This document shows, piece by piece, positions 23,532-36,600 of a stretch of 64,000 bases of DNA. The translations under genes and the position numbers were made by a program. Within the stretch, counting starts at the first letter, position 1. The number at the start of each line of letters is the position of its first letter. The notes below the pieces were generated by a model. The model was not told the origin of the DNA and did no database searches. It worked only from the letters and a program-made list of their open reading frames with translations. Source of the stretch: Ptychodera flava (Eukaryota > Hemichordata > Enteropneusta > Ptychoderidae); the NCBI RefSeq assembly GCF_041260155.1, contig NC_091936.1, positions 41,570,963 through 41,634,962 of the forward strand, written 5' to 3'.

Positions 23532-24810
23532 TCGTGTTCAATATACATCACATTATAGAAAGAATCGGGGGTATATGCTACAAGAAATAATTAAATTTTC
23601 AGAATTTGTACCGTATGTATACATAATATTCAGGACAGTCTTTAGGACTTTGAAAAGCTTTTTTCCCCTAGAAAATTGAACTTGTATAAACTTTAACACT
23701 TTATTGCATTACAACAAACTTCCGGAAAGTGCAGTATAGCAAGAACAAAACTAAGAATTAAAAAACACGTAAATTTGGGACTAAAACGATGAAGTCGAAT
23801 CTATTTTCGTAGACAATGAAATAATATCCACACATCAAGGTGAGAAGAGCATATACATATAATCGTTGCTGTTCATGGAGGATCCAGACTCCAACGTAGG
23901 TTGGATTCGGCGGAGGCCCATACAAACTCGACTGAATCTTTCAGTTTCTGGAATCAGACTTTCACAAAAGGCACAACCGGCAATAGCAAAAGCGCCCTCT
24001 ATGATCACTGACGATGGAAAATCTCAAAGGTTGTGTATTTCACGAGTACAGGTGACGAATTGGTGCAAAGCAACTGCAAAACAATCATACATATGACAAA
24101 AAAGGGGGAAGAAATTAAGATAAAAACAACAACAATGGCAGCAGAACTTTGCTGCGGAAGTAGTTGCATGATGTGGTTGTTGAGAGGCAGAGAATATCGT
24201 TTTATTGTGTTGAGAACAATGACAATGACACATTTCTGTTTGTTTGTTTGTTTGTCTGTTTATCTATTCATTGTAAAATTCATCAGATACTCCGCAAAGC
24301 GAAGGTTTTATACGTTTGGTAAGTTTTTATACAGTCTATTGTTTATGTACAATTCATAGTTGTATAGTTTTTTACCCTGAGTGTTGTTCAATGTTTATCT
24401 ACTCAACATGTCAGTGGTACGACTTGCGACTTGATGATCTTCACTATTTTTAAATGTGTAATTTTTTCATCACATTGAACTTGTGTCTTCCACTTGATTA
24501 TGATAAGAACTGATGTAAACACACTTCTATTATTGCAATTAGCGGAATCTTTGCAAAAAAAAACCCAGAGTCAATTAGCTTATAACATCGTATTTTCACC
24601 AGTTTTAATGAAGAGATACTTTATTTAAGACCAAGAGGCAAAAGAAGTTACTGTTCAGGCAAATGACCAAGCATCTCTTTTTATTTGATATATTGGCTGA
24701 TCCATGTCTCACTGACTGATTTTCGTACGAATTTTGATGACAGATCATCAATGCATAAACTGCAAAATCAATAAAAACAAACCGACTGGCAACCTACTCA
24801 TAAAACATAC
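23532..24810. other. Unannotated intergenic DNA
   Basis: AT-rich, with no recognisable exon or element. Confidence 0.4.
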
Positions 24811-25110
24811 TTATCGTAGACTATGCCTCATGCCAGATATTAGGACTCTCAAACTTTTACATTTTTTGGTCTACCACTTGTGAAAGCTCATTTTGAAGCT
24901 AATGGAGTAAATAAAGTTTTCAACAGCTTTTATGAAAATTGAAAATTGAAAGTTCATTTTCCCCATGGAAATAACACAGGAATGACAGCCATTTGGAGTT
25001 TCAAGTTTCTGTAGATGTAGTGTAATTTTTTTCTCCAGAACCAAATTTTCCGTGGTGACCCCTGATTTTTAATTTCGAGAGGGCATGAACATTTTTCAAA
25101 CATCGGCAGT
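24811..25110 (+). mobile_element. TTAA MITE family A, degraded copy A1
   Basis: Collinear with the copies at 26811-27086 and 45826-46183. It shares ggactctcaaacttttac near the start and gtgacccctgatttttaat near the end. Its ends are decayed, so the right limit is approximate. Confidence 0.65.
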
Positions 25111-25394
25111 GAACGCACAACTCGGATTTTAACAACAAAATAATTTTTGAGCTGCAACTTAAATATGGCCACCACAAATATACGCATAAGCACCAAATCC
25201 ATCACTTAGGATTGAAATAGTGACATTTTCAAACACAATGTGACTCAGTAACATGAATCAAAGGCATCTCTCCAAGGATTGGATGGCTAGCTAAAATGTG
25301 AAAAGATATCGCTAATAGGGCTTTAGTGATAACTTAATTCAGTAGATTTCTGGCTCACTTCATTTCCAAGAGGATCTCTAGGTGCCAAATAAAT

Positions 25395-25617
25395 TTAAGG
25401 AACAAGCGCCGAAGTCAATTTTTGTCTCCTTTTTTGAAATACACCCCGGTCAATATTTTGCTGATTTTTTGTGGAAATTTGATAAAAACTGTGGTCAATG
25501 AAATGTGATATCCAGTTGGTCCAAAATTATAAAGTAACTTACAGAAAAAATTCACAATAATTGGTAAATGTTGCACTAACATTATGATGGGAAAAATTAC
25601 AGCACTCAAAGGGTTAA
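25395..25617 (+). mobile_element. TTAA MITE family B, copy B1
   Basis: A short element ending gcactcaaagggttaa. The family shows inverted ends of the type ttaaccctttgagtgc and a conserved gtcaatttttgtctcc box near its start. Other copies are at 42598, 46618, 50214 and, inverted, 52908. Confidence 0.75.
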
Positions 25618-26810
25618 TAGTCTCCTGATCAAAGAGTTGTATTTTACTAAAACTCCATAAGCTATATCTTTTGGCTATTTTTTCAGAACGCTTATTTTGT
25701 GGTTTCCCAACACTTTCTGCATTGAATCCCTAAACTGTAATTTAATGCCAAGTATTTAGCATATCAACACAACCTATATGAGTTTAATCTACATTGTTAT
25801 TGTTGAAAATTGTATTCAAGTCCGGACTAGAATTCATTTGTAAACAATGATCACTACACACATACAAGCTGTGTTGACGAAAAGAAAACTCGAAATTTCA
25901 GCATGACAAACGGATTAGGGTCAGACATGGTAGTTGATATACAGAAGCAGAATACTGAAAAACTTGCCACAAGTTGCAGCTCATGTCCCTTTAAGGGCCT
26001 GGCAGAAAGATGTTTTTGATTCAAATTCGTAGAGTCTGAAATGAAGGTGGTTTCAAATCTTTGGGCCGATGTAAAACAAAAATTCAATTCAACAGAGATT
26101 TTTGTAAAAGTCCTGGGAGTGCTGAAGAGATGCGCTGTGTGTTTGATGAAGAGTATACCAGTCTGGAGGTAGTGTACAGATGTATGAGTTCAAAGAGGTA
26201 TGGTGGTCACAAAATTTTTAAAAATCCAATACAAAAAGAGACAGGTTTTTGTTGGTCTGTGGTACCAATTTTTTTTATTTTTGAATTTGAATACTTGATA
26301 AGAAATTCCATCATAGGTTGATTTACTAACCTGAGCACAAAGACAATGGATTCTACTGTGTGGAAAGTTACAAGTTCAATCATTCCAATATTTGAAAAAT
26401 CGTAAGCTTAAATAAAAATAAGCTTAAATAAAATTTGACAACATCTAAAAAACATCAAATAATTTTCAAATGATGTCACTGTCTCACTTTTAACTACTGT
26501 ACCAGTGAAAAGCTAAAACAATCCCGTTTTAAAATATCTTAAAATATGATATGCACAAATGAGTTGAGAGTTGGGAATATGAATAATCTAAATTTCTTCA
26601 ATTGAATACATGAAACTGTATTTGTCAATAAAATATGGATACAATACTGATTTGTCATTCATATTATTAAATATTAATAAATGTTACCATTTACAATATA
26701 AAAAGGAAATAACATTTCTTATATTAGTATTGGAATGCTCTGAGAAGCCAACAACAAAAACTGTACACTGAGGTGATGGTTCAATTTTGAAAGTGAGGGT
26801 TTAAGGTAGA
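25618..26810. other. Unannotated DNA downstream of the SDR gene
   Basis: AT-rich; nothing is recognised here. Confidence 0.4.
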
Positions 26811-27086
26811 ATGTGTGTTGGGGGCCTCATATTTTTACATTTCTTTACGGATCTACAACTTTTATCATCTTAGTGTTTTGAAAATCGCAAATTTATTTTT
26901 CTCCATAGAGTGAACAGACAGATGGCAGCCATTTTGAATTTCAAATATTGGTAAATGTTACATAATTTGTTTCTCTAGTACAAACTTTGCACAGTGACCC
27001 CTGATTTTTATTCTTGATTTGGTAAGAGAATGTTTGAAACTTTCCATGAGGAAAGTCTTTCACTTTCTTGGCGCATACAACCTTGA
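26811..27086 (+). mobile_element. TTAA MITE family A, copy A2 (in the SDR 3' UTR)
   Basis: Begins ttaaggtagaatgtg and ends gcgcatacaaccttga. It shares the internal block around tttctccatagag and cagccattttgaatttc with the other family A copies. It starts 14 bp past the stop codon of the SDR gene, which runs on the opposite strand, so it would form most of that gene's 3' UTR. Confidence 0.75.
27007..27012 (-). terminator. Candidate AATAAA poly(A) signal for the SDR gene, inside a MITE
   Basis: The minus strand reads aataaa about 90 bp past the SDR stop codon, the first such hexamer there. It lies in gatttttattcttgat, a block conserved in other family A copies, so the signal came with the transposon. 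Its use is inferred. Confidence 0.55.
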
Positions 27087-27100
27087 ACTTCAGACAATTG

Positions 27101-27333
27101 TCAAGTTAACCTTTGCATCATTTTGGGTGTTCCGAGGTTCATCAGTCTCATGTGAATGGGATCACATATCATGGAAGGCAGCATGGACAGCGGCAACAAG
27201 AACCACTTGGCCTGCCATCCCACAGCATATCTTGTCCTGGGTCTTACGGAAGTCAGGGCATGTTCCATTGCATCAACAACAAGGAAGGTTTTCGGTGAGC
27301 ACAGTTTCCGGACTTTACGTGTGTCTGACAGCA
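27101..27333 (-). CDS. SDR9C gene, exon 4 (terminal)
   Basis: Acceptor tttcttcaaacag precedes the exon. The first two bases complete the codon begun in exon 3. It encodes about 77 residues including [20 protein letters not shown], a conserved C-terminal block of SDR9C enzymes, and ends at tga (27103-27101). It lies 15 kb from exon 3. The link rests on family homology plus exact phase agreement. Confidence 0.87.
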
Positions 27334-27943
27334 CTGTTTGAAGAAATATGAGGGGGAAAAAAATCAGCAGATGAGAGATGTTGTTCTCGGAAGGTTAGAT
27401 GATTCTCTGTACCATTCCATGGCAAAATAGATCCAATTGTGTTTATTAGTAAACCTGCCATTTGACCTAAATATTGGGACTAAATTATTAGCTATATTTA
27501 TAATTCAAAACTGATGAATATTGCCTTGTGAATGCCAGCTATCAAAGTTACTTTGCATTGGGTAAACATTTTCTTATGGATATTTGCTTTTGAAGACATG
27601 GCTCAGAGCCATCTCATAAGCATTATCTTTCAGCATTGTCATGCTGTTTGGTTCAAGGGATGTAGAACTTGCACATACCTATTATATCAACTGCTTTTTC
27701 TTCTTATTTATTTTAGTCAAATGCAAAACATTAGAGTCATATGATATCAAAGATGACATGAAAAATGATAGTAGGTGTTTTACAATGAGGTCCCAATGAA
27801 TGAAAGTACATAATGTGCATTCACTCAACCAGCTTCCAAAATTTTACTCTATTGTAATATGTATATGCTCAAATCTTGCTTTTCAAACAACTTTATAAAC
27901 CCATAGACAGTAGAGAAACTCCACTGTCTATGATAAATCAAGC

Positions 27944-28024
<81 letters not shown>

Positions 28025-28047
28025 CACACACACAGACACACACACAT

Positions 28048-28103
<56 letters not shown>

Positions 28104-31100
28104 ACATGCTTGTGTGTGTGATTGTGTGTGTGTGTGTGTGTGTGTATAGCTGTTTTATTTGCTCACGTGTTTACACACGTGAGCATATGTCGCAGCGATG
28201 TCTGTCTGTCTGTCCCTCTGTCCCTCTGTCTGTCTGTCTGTCTGTCTGTCTGTTGGTCCATTATCTCAAAAACGGCTGATCAGATCAGAATCAAATCTGG
28301 TACATAGATTCAGTTAGCAAATGGCAAGAACTGATTAGTTTTTGGTGGGTCTGGCTTGCATACTTTTTGCTCATTTGCATAATTAATGATTTAGAAAAAA
28401 TGGATATTCATTAAAAACGACTACACACAATTTGATGAGATTTCTTACAAATGTTGATCACACCAAGATATATCAGTAGTGGGAACCATTAAGGGGTGAC
28501 ATGAAAGAGAGTTGCTAATTTGCATATTTAATGAAGTTTCCTAATTAGGGATATATCTGATTTGACTAGATCAAAATCGACCAAACTTGGTATGTATATT
28601 AAAGATACTATGATTTAACATTATTGAAAGTCATTAAGCGTTTTAACTGCAGCCAATTCCTAATTTACATATTTAATGAACTTTGCCAACTAGAGATATA
28701 TATTTAAATTGACTGGACCAAAGTTGATGAAACTTGCTACATGTATTGAAGCTACTATAATACAACATTTTTGCAAGTCATTAAACATTTTTACTTCAGT
28801 CAATTCCCAATTTGCATATTTAATAAACTTTCCAAATTAGGGATATATATCTGAATTTACTTGATTGTAGTTGTTGAAACCTTCTATATACATCAAAGAT
28901 ACTGTTATATAATATTATTGAAAGTCAAAAAACATTTTTACTTCAGCCAATTCCTAATTTGCATATTAAATGAATTTTCATAATTAGGGATATTGATCTT
29001 AATTCACTTGATCAAAATTGATGAAACTTGCTATGTACATTATAGACACTATAATACAATATTGTTGAAAATCATTAAGCATTTTCTCTTCAGCCAATTC
29101 CTAATTTGCATATTAAATGAACTTTCCTAATTAGAGATATATATCTGAATCAACTTGACCAAAGTTGACAAAAACTTTCTACATATATTGCAGATACCAT
29201 GATACAACATTATTGAAAATCATTAAGCATTTTTACTTAAGCCAATTCCTAATTTGCATATTAAATGAACTTTCCTAATTAGAGATATATATCTGAATCA
29301 AATTGACCAAAGTTGACAAAAACTTTCTACATATATTGCAGATACCATGATACAACATTATTGAAAATCATTAAGCATTTTTACTTAAGCCAATTCCCAA
29401 TTTACATATTTGATGAACTTTGCTTATTAGGGATATACTTAAGGTGGTTGGAAAGGCTATTTTTGCACCAATTCTTTTCTCAGAGTTAATGTCAAGTTTC
29501 AAGTGTTAGAATCAAGATATTTAGTTCAAATTTTCAGGATAACTCCCTTAGTTAATATTTTCTCCAAAGAATATAAAAATTGTATATTTGCAGCCATGAT
29601 TTTGGAATATGACACCAGTAAATATTAAAATTTAATTTTTCATATTTTATTTACATATTTGAATTTAATAATAATTGGATAGTATTAATATTACCAAATT
29701 AGTTATAAATATGTTGACACTATTTATTGTAAGATTTATACGCCAGGATTTGTAAATAAAATTTGTTTTTATGATTTTACATGGGTTTATATATCAAAAA
29801 ATTATTAAAAATTCTTTCAAATTTCAAAATGTGATTTTTCAAAAAATACTTCAAATATAGGAAAATTGTGTCGTACAAATCTTATCTGTAACCTTGTTAG
29901 GAGGCTGTAAAAATTCCATGTCCATATCTCATTTCAAAGTTGGATTAAATTGGTATACAATTATGTAGGAAAACTGTTATTCTGTCAAAAATGTTGAAAA
30001 CAAGCCATATTTGCACCCCTCTTTTGAAGTCATAGAGCAGGTTTTTTGGTTAATCTCACTTTTGACACCTCTTTGACACTAAAAGAATCTAAAAATGCAT
30101 TTACATTAGCAGTCACTCACTCTGAATGCCAGCACCGCCTTGTCAAACTTTCCTGAAAAACAGCAAATAATGACTTTCCCTTTTCAAACATTTTATTAAA
30201 AGCTAGGGGACCTCTACCATAGTTAATACACTAAGGACTCCCCAACTTCTTCTTATTTGGTCAGTTGTTCAGAAGTTTTAACAGGCTATAACTCTGCAAT
30301 GCCTTTGTGCCCAAATGTCTAGTTTTTTATTCCACATAGAATGTTGACTACTTTTATATTTTAATAGTTTTGTTGAAATTTATAACTGACGCTCTAGCCT
30401 TTCCAACCACCTTAATCAAAGTTGGCAAAACATGCTATGTACATTGATGATTATACCAGGATAAAACAATATCAAAAGTCATTTCACATTCTCATATCAG
30501 CTAATTATAATTTGCATGTCTAATGAGCTTTCACAGCTCGGCATATATGGCTTGAAGGACTTGGCCAACGGTAATTACACTTGCTATATAAATAGTCAGG
30601 TGGCTTAACAAAAATATTGTTACACGGATGACAAAAGTGCCAAATTTGCTACAGAGGTTCGCATACATGTGTAGATCAAAATTAGCTATTGCTCCAAAAA
30701 TGTTGGCCACCGGAAAGGCTCGATGACGTCATAAATTCGAAATGGCCGCCATGATATTGCTTACAATGGTAAAATACTGCTAATTCAGGCAGTTTTCAAT
30801 ATTATTTTGAATAAACTGTCACAAACATCCCAAATTACAAATATAACATAAAATTGATGCAAATCAATTATTGTGATGACGTCATAAAGCCAAAATGGCC
30901 GACCAAATTCAAAATATCCGCCATGATATCGTGTGATAACGTTCAATTACTGTTGATGAAGCCTGTGTCAAGCATTTTAGTGCCTGAACTGAAATTAACA
31001 CTCCAAATTACAGACAAAACATACAATTGATGCAAATTTATTATTGTGATGACGTCATGAAAACAAAGTTGCAACCGAAAATTACAAAACGGCCTATTAT

Positions 31101-33601
31101 GAAGTTCACTATGCTTAGTACAATAGCCCATTTACGTGACAAAATGATAGTTTCAAGATAATGTACAATTTGTCTTGATGATTCGTAAACTCAGAATAAA
31201 TGATAAATGTACCAAAACTTAGCCAATAAGCTCAACACAAGCGGCAAACTATTATGAAATTATTGATTATTTAACAATGGCCTCTGTCTGAAAAAGTGAA
31301 TCAATTTAAAGGAAATGAGGGCAACTTTACATATCGGTTCTACCTTTGGAAGTGTTACGATATATTGAGTAGATCAATAGTAGTGTGATTTCATGATAAC
31401 GAAAAACATGGCAAGAAACTGGTGAATAGATCATGCCTTGAGCCTGGTCATGTGACCTTAGCCCCCGAAAAAAGGTTTTATGTTTGTGAGTTTGGTCATT
31501 TGCTTCCTTTGTTGAATTTTCTGGGGTTTTTTTATGTCTCAATGTGTGGTGACAAACACATAAGTTTGTGCTGCAATAGTTCTCTTTCTGGAGGATGTGC
31601 TGGCCTAAAAAAGACAGTTTCGTCAGGGCTTTATGAACAAAGAGAAGACTTTGTTGACTTTTGAAGCTAGCTCACCTTGCTGTTTTTGCAGCTTTCGTGA
31701 ATTTATGAAAAGCGTCTTTGCCTTTCGTTTTTGGTATCGTTTTGCTGTTTTGAAACCAAAAGAAGAAAAATCCCCAGGAAGAACATAAACAAAAATTCGA
31801 TGATTAAACAAAAGCAAGAACTCAGAAAGGTTCTCAGATTCATCAAAAATCTTGCAAATCAAACCTTACCAAATGTTGAAATCAAAGCATCAAGCACAAA
31901 CTTGAAATTTATTCCCATTCCTAAGTGCCTAGACAGAACCAGATATGAACTGAAAATGCTCACGTGTTTCATTATTATTGCAGTTTATGTGTAAATTTGA
32001 ACCTTTGGCACATGTTTGCAACTTCATTGAAAGTATTATGATCAACATAATAAACAATATTCATTATGTTGAAAGTATTATGATCAACATAATGAACAAT
32101 ATTTACCGCCGATTAACTCTAAAAGATCATGAAGTATACAAATACGTAATAAGCTATGATACAAAATACCTTCTTTGACTGCTGTCATTGTACCACCACT
32201 TTATATAGCAAGTGTAATTACCTTTAGCCAAGTCCTTCAAGCCATATATGCCAAACTGTGAAAGCTCATTAGATATGCAAATAATAAAGTAGCCGACATG
32301 AAAATGTGAAATGACTTTAAATATTGTTTTAACCTGGTATAATCATCAATGTACACAGCATGTTTTGCCAACTTTGATCAAGTAAATCCCAGTATATATC
32401 CCTAATTAGGAAAGATCATTGAAAATGCAAATTAGGAATAGGCTGAAGGAAAAATGCTTAATGACTTTCAACAATGTTGTATCATAGTATCTTTAATGTA
32501 TATAGCAAGTTTCATCAACTTTGGTCCAGTCAATTCAAATATATATCCCTAATTAGGAAAGTTCATTAAATATGCAAATTAGGAATTGGCTGAAGAGAAA
32601 ATGCTTAATGACTTTCAATAATGTTAATATTATAGCATCATTAATATACATAGCAAGTATCATCAATTTTAATCAAGTCAATTCAGATATATATCCCTAA
32701 TTATGTAAATTCATTTAATATGCAAATTAGGAATTGGCCGAAGCAAAAATGTCTTTTGACTTTCAATAATGTTACATCACAGTATCTTTGATGTATAAAG
32801 CAAGTTTCAACCACTACAATCAAGTTAATTCAGATATATATGCCTAATTAGGAAAGTTCATTTAATATGCAAATTAGGAATTGGCTGAAGTAAAACTGCT
32901 AAATGACTTTCAATAATGTTGTATCATAGTATCTTTAATGTATATAGCAAGTTTCATCAATTTTGGTCCAGTCACTTCAGATATATATCCCTAATTAGGA
33001 AAGTTCATTAAAAGTAATTAGAAAGTTCATTAAATATGTAAATTAGGAATTGGCTGAAGTAAAAATGCTTAATGATTTTCAATAATGTTGTATCATAATA
33101 TCTCCAATACATGTAGCAAGTTTTGTCAACTTTGGTCAAGTCAATTCAGATATATATCCCTAATTAGGAAAGTTCATTAAATATGCAAATTAGGAATTGG
33201 CTGGAGAGAAAATGCTAAATGACTTTCAATAATATTGTATCATAGTATCTTCAATACATGTAGCAAGTTTGGTCAATTTTGATCGTGTCAAATCAGATAT
33301 ATATCCCTAATAAGGAAAGTTCATTAAATATGCAAATTAGCAACTATCTTTCATGTTACCCCTTAATGTTCCCACTGCTGATATATCTTGGTGTGATCAA
33401 CATTTGTAGCAAATCTCATTAAATTGTGTGCAGTTGTTTTTAATGTATATCCGTTTTTTCTAAAATCACTAATTATGCAAATGAGCAAAAAGTATGCAAG
33501 CCACACCCACCAAAAACTAATCAGTTCTTGCCATTTGCTAACTGAATCTATATACCAGATTTGATTCTGATCTGATCAGCCGTTTTTGAGATATCGGACC
33601 A

Positions 33602-33652
<51 letters not shown>

Positions 33653-36600
33653 TCGCTGCGACATATGCTCACGTGTGTAAACACGTGAGCAAAAAATTGT
33701 CCTATCAGATATCAGCAAATCTATTCGCATCATAAGATTGTGCAATATCATGAGAAACAAACGATCAATTCATCAATCAATCAGACATATGTTCTAAGAT
33801 AAATCCAACGTCGACACTGCTAACAGCGGAAAACCCAAAATTGTAAAACTGTCTCGAAGCAACTTAGATCGATAGAGGAAATTCCATTCGCAACCCACAT
33901 CAGAAAGAACATAAGTCTAGCAGGAAAGACTGCTCTGAACAATCTGTCTAAAAACAAATAAATCACAATAAAACCCATCGATAAAGTAAGAGGCACAGCA
34001 ATTTTGAATACGACAAATGACATTAAAGAAAGTTATAGACAGCTGCGAAATGTACACTATTATTGTACATTAAGACAAGACTTGGCGACATTATATATAA
34101 GGTGGAAATTGTATATGATATCGTTTATCTGCGACAAGAAGATCATTGACGAGATGATTTACAGTTTCCCCATTCCCATAAGTAGAATAATTTGTACACC
34201 ACGATGTTATCCCCTGCCAAAATATACAGAACCCAAGCAGAAGGAACAATCATTATCCAACGTCTCAATAGAAATGGCTGCTCGAGCCCAATAAACCAAA
34301 TCTCGGAATTTCTAGACTTTGTCATAAAACCAATCATGCGAAGACGACTTACATATATCAGGGACACAAAAACTTCATTAACTAGTTAGAATCAATAAAA
34401 ATACAAGCAAACTCTATTCTGGTAACATTAGAAGTGTTATCAATGTAGTAAAATATGACAAAAATGAAGCCATAAATACAGCAATCGCAGCGTTGGACTC
34501 TGAAACATTACCAGTCAACTGATATGATACAAAACCCCACCAACAACGTAAATGAAAGCCTTACTGTCGATTATTCTGAAACGCAACATATTTTAATTCA
34601 ACTGAGAAAAATACAAACAAATCTATGGCTGAAGCATGGGCTCACCAGAAATAGCTAATATAACATACCATGAAACGGAGAAAACTATATTAAATCCAAA
34701 ATCCGGTCAAATATTCGTATGGAAACGTTTAAAAAGGTATAATTTTCATGATTTACTCAGGAACAGAACATAAACTTATAACATTCAGAACATTTGCCGA
34801 GGAGTGCAACACCCTGTACCATACGTTCAACTTGGGAATTCATAATTTAACATTTTATCGACAAAATCTCATACCTCGACCTTGTGGTCTTCAAATGCCA
34901 GAGACGCAATCGAGAGAGATGGCTCCACTGTAAAACCAACACAGAACCATCTGATGATATTTATCTGCCACCAACCTTCAAATGCTTCATTAAAGGTGAA
35001 TTACTCAGATATGTTCGCACATGCAACAACAATATGGACTTCATAAAATGGTCAATTTCTCAACGCAAAAACTTCAACAACGAGATTACAAAAAGAAAGA
35101 CATAACTTGTATCAAAAAAGAAGTTAATGTAACAAAACGTCAGCCATCCTTCATCAACAAAAGTAAGAGTAATGATGTAACAAAAACCTTGTCAGCACAA
35201 CCTCATCATAACCAGCCCAATCAAACTATATGATAAGAAACTGGAAAATAATGAAGGATGATTATACGCTGGCCATGATTTTCCAGAAAACCTATAATAA
35301 CGTATCCTCCTTCAAGCAAAATTCAAACACAAGGAGAGTACAAATGAACGACCTGAGCTACAATTCACGCAACAATCATAGTAAAACATAATTATCTTAA
35401 TCTCTCTTTGATGGCTACCATCAAACTAAACATGTTGGAATACAAGACCATTCAAGTGACTGAAGAAGGGACCTCACTTTGGCCGGAAATGCCGGTAGGA
35501 GGAATCACCAACATAAAACCTTTTTTCTGGGACCAAGGTCACATTACGAGGGTCAAAACACTATCGATTCATTGGTTTCTCACCATGTTTCCCTATCACG
35601 AAACCAAATTGATCTACTCACTATATATATACCGTATCATAAACAAGGTTGAACTTGTGTGTGAGGTTGCCTTCATTTCCTTTTATATCGATTCGATTTT
35701 TCAAACACAGATTATTGTTTAATAATAAATAATCTCATAAGAGTCTGTTACTTGTGTTGAACTTATTGGCTAAGTTTTGGTACATTTATCTTTTATTTTG
35801 AGTTTATGGAATATTAATACATATTGTACATTACCTTGAAACTATCATCTTGTCACGTATAGGGGCTATGGTACCAAGCATAGTGAACTTCATAATAGAC
35901 CATTTTGTAATTTTCGGTTGCAATTTTGGTTTTATGACGTCATCACAATAATTAATTTGCATCAATTATATGTTTTGTCTGTAATTTGGGGTGTTAATTT
36001 CAGTTCAGGCGATAAAATGCTGAAACATGCTTAATTAAGAGTGCTTTAACATTTTAAACAATGTTACGGCAGACATTTTGAATTTGGTCGGCCATTTTGG
36101 CTTTATGACGTCATCATAATAATTTATTTGCGTCAATTTAATGTTTTATTTATAATTGAGAATGTTTGTGTCAGTATATTCAATAAAAATATTGAAAACT
36201 AGTCGAATAAAGCGTATTTTACCATTTTTAAGGAATAAAATGGCGGCCATTTTGAATTTATGACGTCATCGAGCCTTTCCGGTGGCCAAAATTTTTGGAG
36301 CAATAGCTAATTTTGATCTACATATATATGTGAACCTCTGTAGCAAATTTGGCACTTTTGTCATTCGTGTAACGATCTTGGTTGCTAAGCCACCTGACTA
36401 AAAGTAGTGATCTATGACAGTGTTAAAATGACAGTGGTAAAAGAACTTTAATATTTTTATTTCAGCTAATTACATATTTGTATACTTCATGACCTAATCG
36501 GCGGTGATTATTGTTCATTACGTTGATCATAATACTTTCAATGAAGTTGCAAACATGTGGCCATGGTTAAAATTTACACATAACCACAATATAACATAGG

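Larger units (their letters stand above)
30593..36400. mobile_element. F: 5.8-kb element with ~0.9-kb terminal inverted repeats around a Penelope-like core
   Basis: It begins tagtcaggtggctta and ends with the complement, cctgacta. It interrupts D1: sequence before (cttgctatataaa) and after (aaagtagtga) rejoins to match cttgctatataaagtggtgg of D3, with aaa as a probable 3-bp duplication. Arms of about 900 bp flank a decayed Penelope-like reverse transcriptase, which in turn holds D2. Whether the arms belong to the Penelope-like element (such elements can carry inverted terminal repeats) or to a DNA foldback element that acquired it is open. Confidence 0.8.
28161..36590 (+). mobile_element. D1: pearl/HINE-like tandem-repeat element, split by two insertions
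   Basis: It starts with the hairpin gctcacgtgt...acacgtgagc, then catatgtcgcagcgatg, a (TCTG)n microsatellite, a unique block of about 250 bp, about seven 147-bp tandem units, and a unique tail that resumes after insertion F at about 36401 and ends near 36590. D2 (inverted) and D3 (same strand) share this order. Terminal hairpin, tetranucleotide microsatellite and ~150-bp core repeats are the architecture described for bivalve pearl and DINE/HINE elements of the Helentron group. Assignment to that group is inference. Elements E and F are inserted in it. Confidence 0.8.

Noticed and set aside
27849-28121. Open frames of VCVCVC/IYIYIY type
   Set aside because: Translation of the TA/CA microsatellite; not coding.
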